From Flagellimonas sp. S3867 (GTDB lineage: Bacteria > Bacteroidota > Bacteroidia > Flavobacteriales > Flavobacteriaceae): a stretch of DNA of 64,000 nucleotides. The notes beneath the pieces are model-generated. The model did not search any database. It had not been told where the DNA came from and saw nothing but the letters and a program-made list of their open reading frames with translations. Both the position numbers and the translations under genes were made by a program. The stretch covers positions 558,001-622,000 of the forward strand of contig NZ_JACVMN010000001.1 in the NCBI RefSeq assembly GCF_014698935.1. The letters run 5' to 3'. Shown here piece after piece: positions 62,921 to 64,000 of this stretch; position 1 is the stretch's first letter, and the number at the start of each line of letters is the position of its first letter.

Positions 62921-62952
62921 TCTCCCGCTCCCGTAAGATTGTATCTTGTGGT
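62921..62952. repeat. Cassette-type repeat, copy 2
   Basis: TCTCCCGCTCCCGTAAGATT then GTATCTTGTGGT. The first 27 bases match copy 3 at 25 positions. The core (C/T)AAGAT-TGT-ATCTT(G) is palindromic. It lies between the 62493 gene and the methyltransferase gene. Confidence 0.6.
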
Positions 62953-62987
62953 GCATTACCAGAACTGACAATCTGAATCTGAAATAT

Positions 62988-63557
62988 ATGGATGACAATT
63001 ATTATAGGACCAAAGCATCCGTTGAGGAATATATTAAATTAGCAAAAGGCGTTGATGGAGTTGAATTGATTCAGAAGTTAAACAACTACCTGCCCTCAAA
63101 TGCATTGTTACTAGAAATCGGATCTGGACCTGGCACTGATTTTCAACTATTAAAGAAAGATTATCGCGTTGTTGGTTCCGATTATTCAACACAATTTCTG
63201 AATCGATTGATCAATACTAATATAAATGATGAATTTTTACATTTAGATGCAATAACACTACGAACCGACAAGAAATTTGATGGCATATATTCCAATAAAG
63301 TCCTTCAACATTTAACCGATGAAGAATTAAGAAAATCCATTACAAGACAAGTTAATGTATTAAACTCCGATGGTATAATTTGCCATTCATTTTGGAAAGG
63401 TGAAGGTGATGAGGTATTCAAAGGATTACTTGTTAACTACCAAACCGATGAAAGCTTAAGAACTTTGTTTCAGGCTGATTTTGAAATTTTACTACTAGAA
63501 GCATATAAGGAGTTTGAAGACGGAGACTCATTGGTATTAATTGGAAAGAAAAAATAG
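62988..63557 (+). CDS. Class I SAM-dependent methyltransferase
   Basis: 189 residues from the ATG at 62988, chosen because the upstream extension to 62946 runs into the repeat. Motif I LLLEIGSGPGTDF at about 36-48, then VVGSDYSTQFLNRL and YSNKVLQHLTDEELRKS. The fold and motifs are those of small-molecule methyltransferases; target unknown. Strong AT content. Alone between two cassette-type repeats, with no partner. Confidence 0.8.
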   Translation: MDDNYYRTKASVEEYIKLAKGVDGVELIQKLNNYLPSNALLLEIGSGPGTDFQLLKKDYRVVGSDYSTQFLNRLINTNINDEFLHLDAITLRTDKKFDGIYSNKVLQHLTDEELRKSITRQVNVLNSDGIICHSFWKGEGDEVFKGLLVNYQTDESLRTLFQADFEILLLEAYKEFEDGDSLVLIGKKK

Positions 63558-63560
63558 CTG

Positions 63561-63588
63561 TCCCCCGCTCCCGCAAGATTGTATCTTT
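63561..63588. repeat. Cassette-type repeat, copy 3
   Basis: TCCCCCGCTCCCGCAAGATT then GTATCTTT. Nearly the same as copy 2 over 27 bases. It is followed by about 100 bases without a gene (ACGCGCCATAGCCGTGGGGC and GCGTTGTAAC near 63644), which resemble attC-like ends known from cassette arrays, though not proven. Confidence 0.55.
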
Positions 63589-63693
63589 CAACACTACGCG
63601 CCATAGCCGTGGGGCCATTGTGTGCAATTTGAGCCCAAAAAGCCTGCGTTGTAACATTAAAACTGTTGTGTCGTCTTCAGGTTAAAATATGAA

Positions 63694-64000
63694 ATGAATA
63701 TACTTAGAAGCCTTATTTTAATTATCCCAATATTATGTGTTATTTCCTGTAATTCTAATCCGAAGAAATCCCAAATAGGGAAAGTAAATGTTGGCTTTCA
63801 AGAAGACTCTCTCAAGTTTACGGAATCACAAAAAGTTTTCATCAGTAAAATTATAAGCAAATCAGAAGACGAGGTTCGCGAGCTTTTACCGAATCTACCA
63901 GATAGCATAAAAGTTATTGTCGAAAACGTAGATTGGAATCTTGATATTGTGAATGGAGTAACAGGAAGAACAGAAACTAATCATCCACCTCTTGTTCTAC
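63694..64000 (+). CDS. Lipoprotein, partial at window end
   Basis: The frame opens at the ATG at 63694 and runs to the window edge, 102 codons, with a lipoprotein signal (LRSLILIIPILCVISC, Cys19). The rest, KSQIGKVNVGFQEDSLKFTE and SEDEVRELLPNLPDSIKVIVENVDWNLDIVNG, shows no motif I recognise; a DUF2268-like peptidase is a guess that needs the missing part. It follows the third cassette-type repeat. Confidence 0.6.
   Translation, partial: MNILRSLILIIPILCVISCNSNPKKSQIGKVNVGFQEDSLKFTESQKVFISKIISKSEDEVRELLPNLPDSIKVIVENVDWNLDIVNGVTGRTETNHPPLVL

Noticed and set aside
1..64000. Phage, CRISPR, restriction or defence island
   Set aside because: No integrase, cas, methyltransferase-endonuclease pair or tRNA-linked attachment site was recognised.

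Overview
The window looks like chromosomal DNA of a marine-type Flavobacteriaceae bacterium (Bacteroidota), possibly near Muricauda/Flagellimonas; the genus is a guess. Grounds: AT-rich DNA, many lipoproteins with a Leu-rich leader and a Cys, Bacteroidota-specific families (DUF5916, DUF4251, DUF3575, DUF1835, TPR/HTH membrane regulators), -7 boxes of the TAnnTTTG type, and weak ribosome binding sites. I saw no rRNA, tRNA, CRISPR array or transposase.

Region by region. 1-9.2 kb: a minus-strand tripartite RND efflux operon (TolC protein fused to a substrate-binding domain, adaptor, pump) ending in a membrane nucleotidyl cyclase, followed by a DUF3575 barrel and a truncated K+ channel. 9.3-12 kb: small membrane/helical proteins, an ALO-like flavoprotein and a Bor-like lipoprotein. 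12.4-14.9 kb: a secreted lectin-fold-like protein divergent from a membrane-bound HTH regulator. 15-20 kb: sugar catabolism (Gfo/Idh, NagB-like isomerase, Na+/solute symporter, GH4 glycosidase). 20-21.4 kb: a class C beta-lactamase-fold hydrolase joined by an ATGA overlap to a truncated TetR gene whose operator and promoter remain. 21.5-30 kb: small lipoproteins, Tat-type exported enzymes, a sorbosone-dehydrogenase-like propeller, LytTR regulator, DUF4251, DUF5916 and a DMT exporter. 30.5-32.6 kb: YceI and a collagen-like Ca-site lipoprotein flanked by palindromic intergenic repeats.

32.6-38.7 kb is the main biosynthetic locus: eight tightly packed minus-strand genes (flavoprotein, methyltransferase, type III polyketide synthase, enoyl-reductase-like SDR, dehydratase, ketosynthase, ACP, membrane protein). 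It combines an SrsABC-like phenolic-lipid/quinone module with a dedicated fatty-acid starter module. 38.8-53.1 kb is mostly housekeeping: OmpA, lipocalin, branched-chain E1, 2OG-oxygenase, SUI1, DUF1835, nucleoside phosphorylase, response regulator, ung, YfcC carrier, MauG-type peroxidase and MutS2.

53.2-57.5 kb holds a cholesterol-dependent-cytolysin-like lipoprotein divergent from a TPR/HTH membrane regulator. The region between them has four copies of TATGGACAA placed like activator sites. 57.6-61.9 kb: S10 peptidase, GH18 hydrolase, EEP phosphatase and a secreted protein. 62-64 kb: single-gene cassettes on the plus strand separated by copies of a short palindromic repeat, with a lipoprotein cut by the window end.
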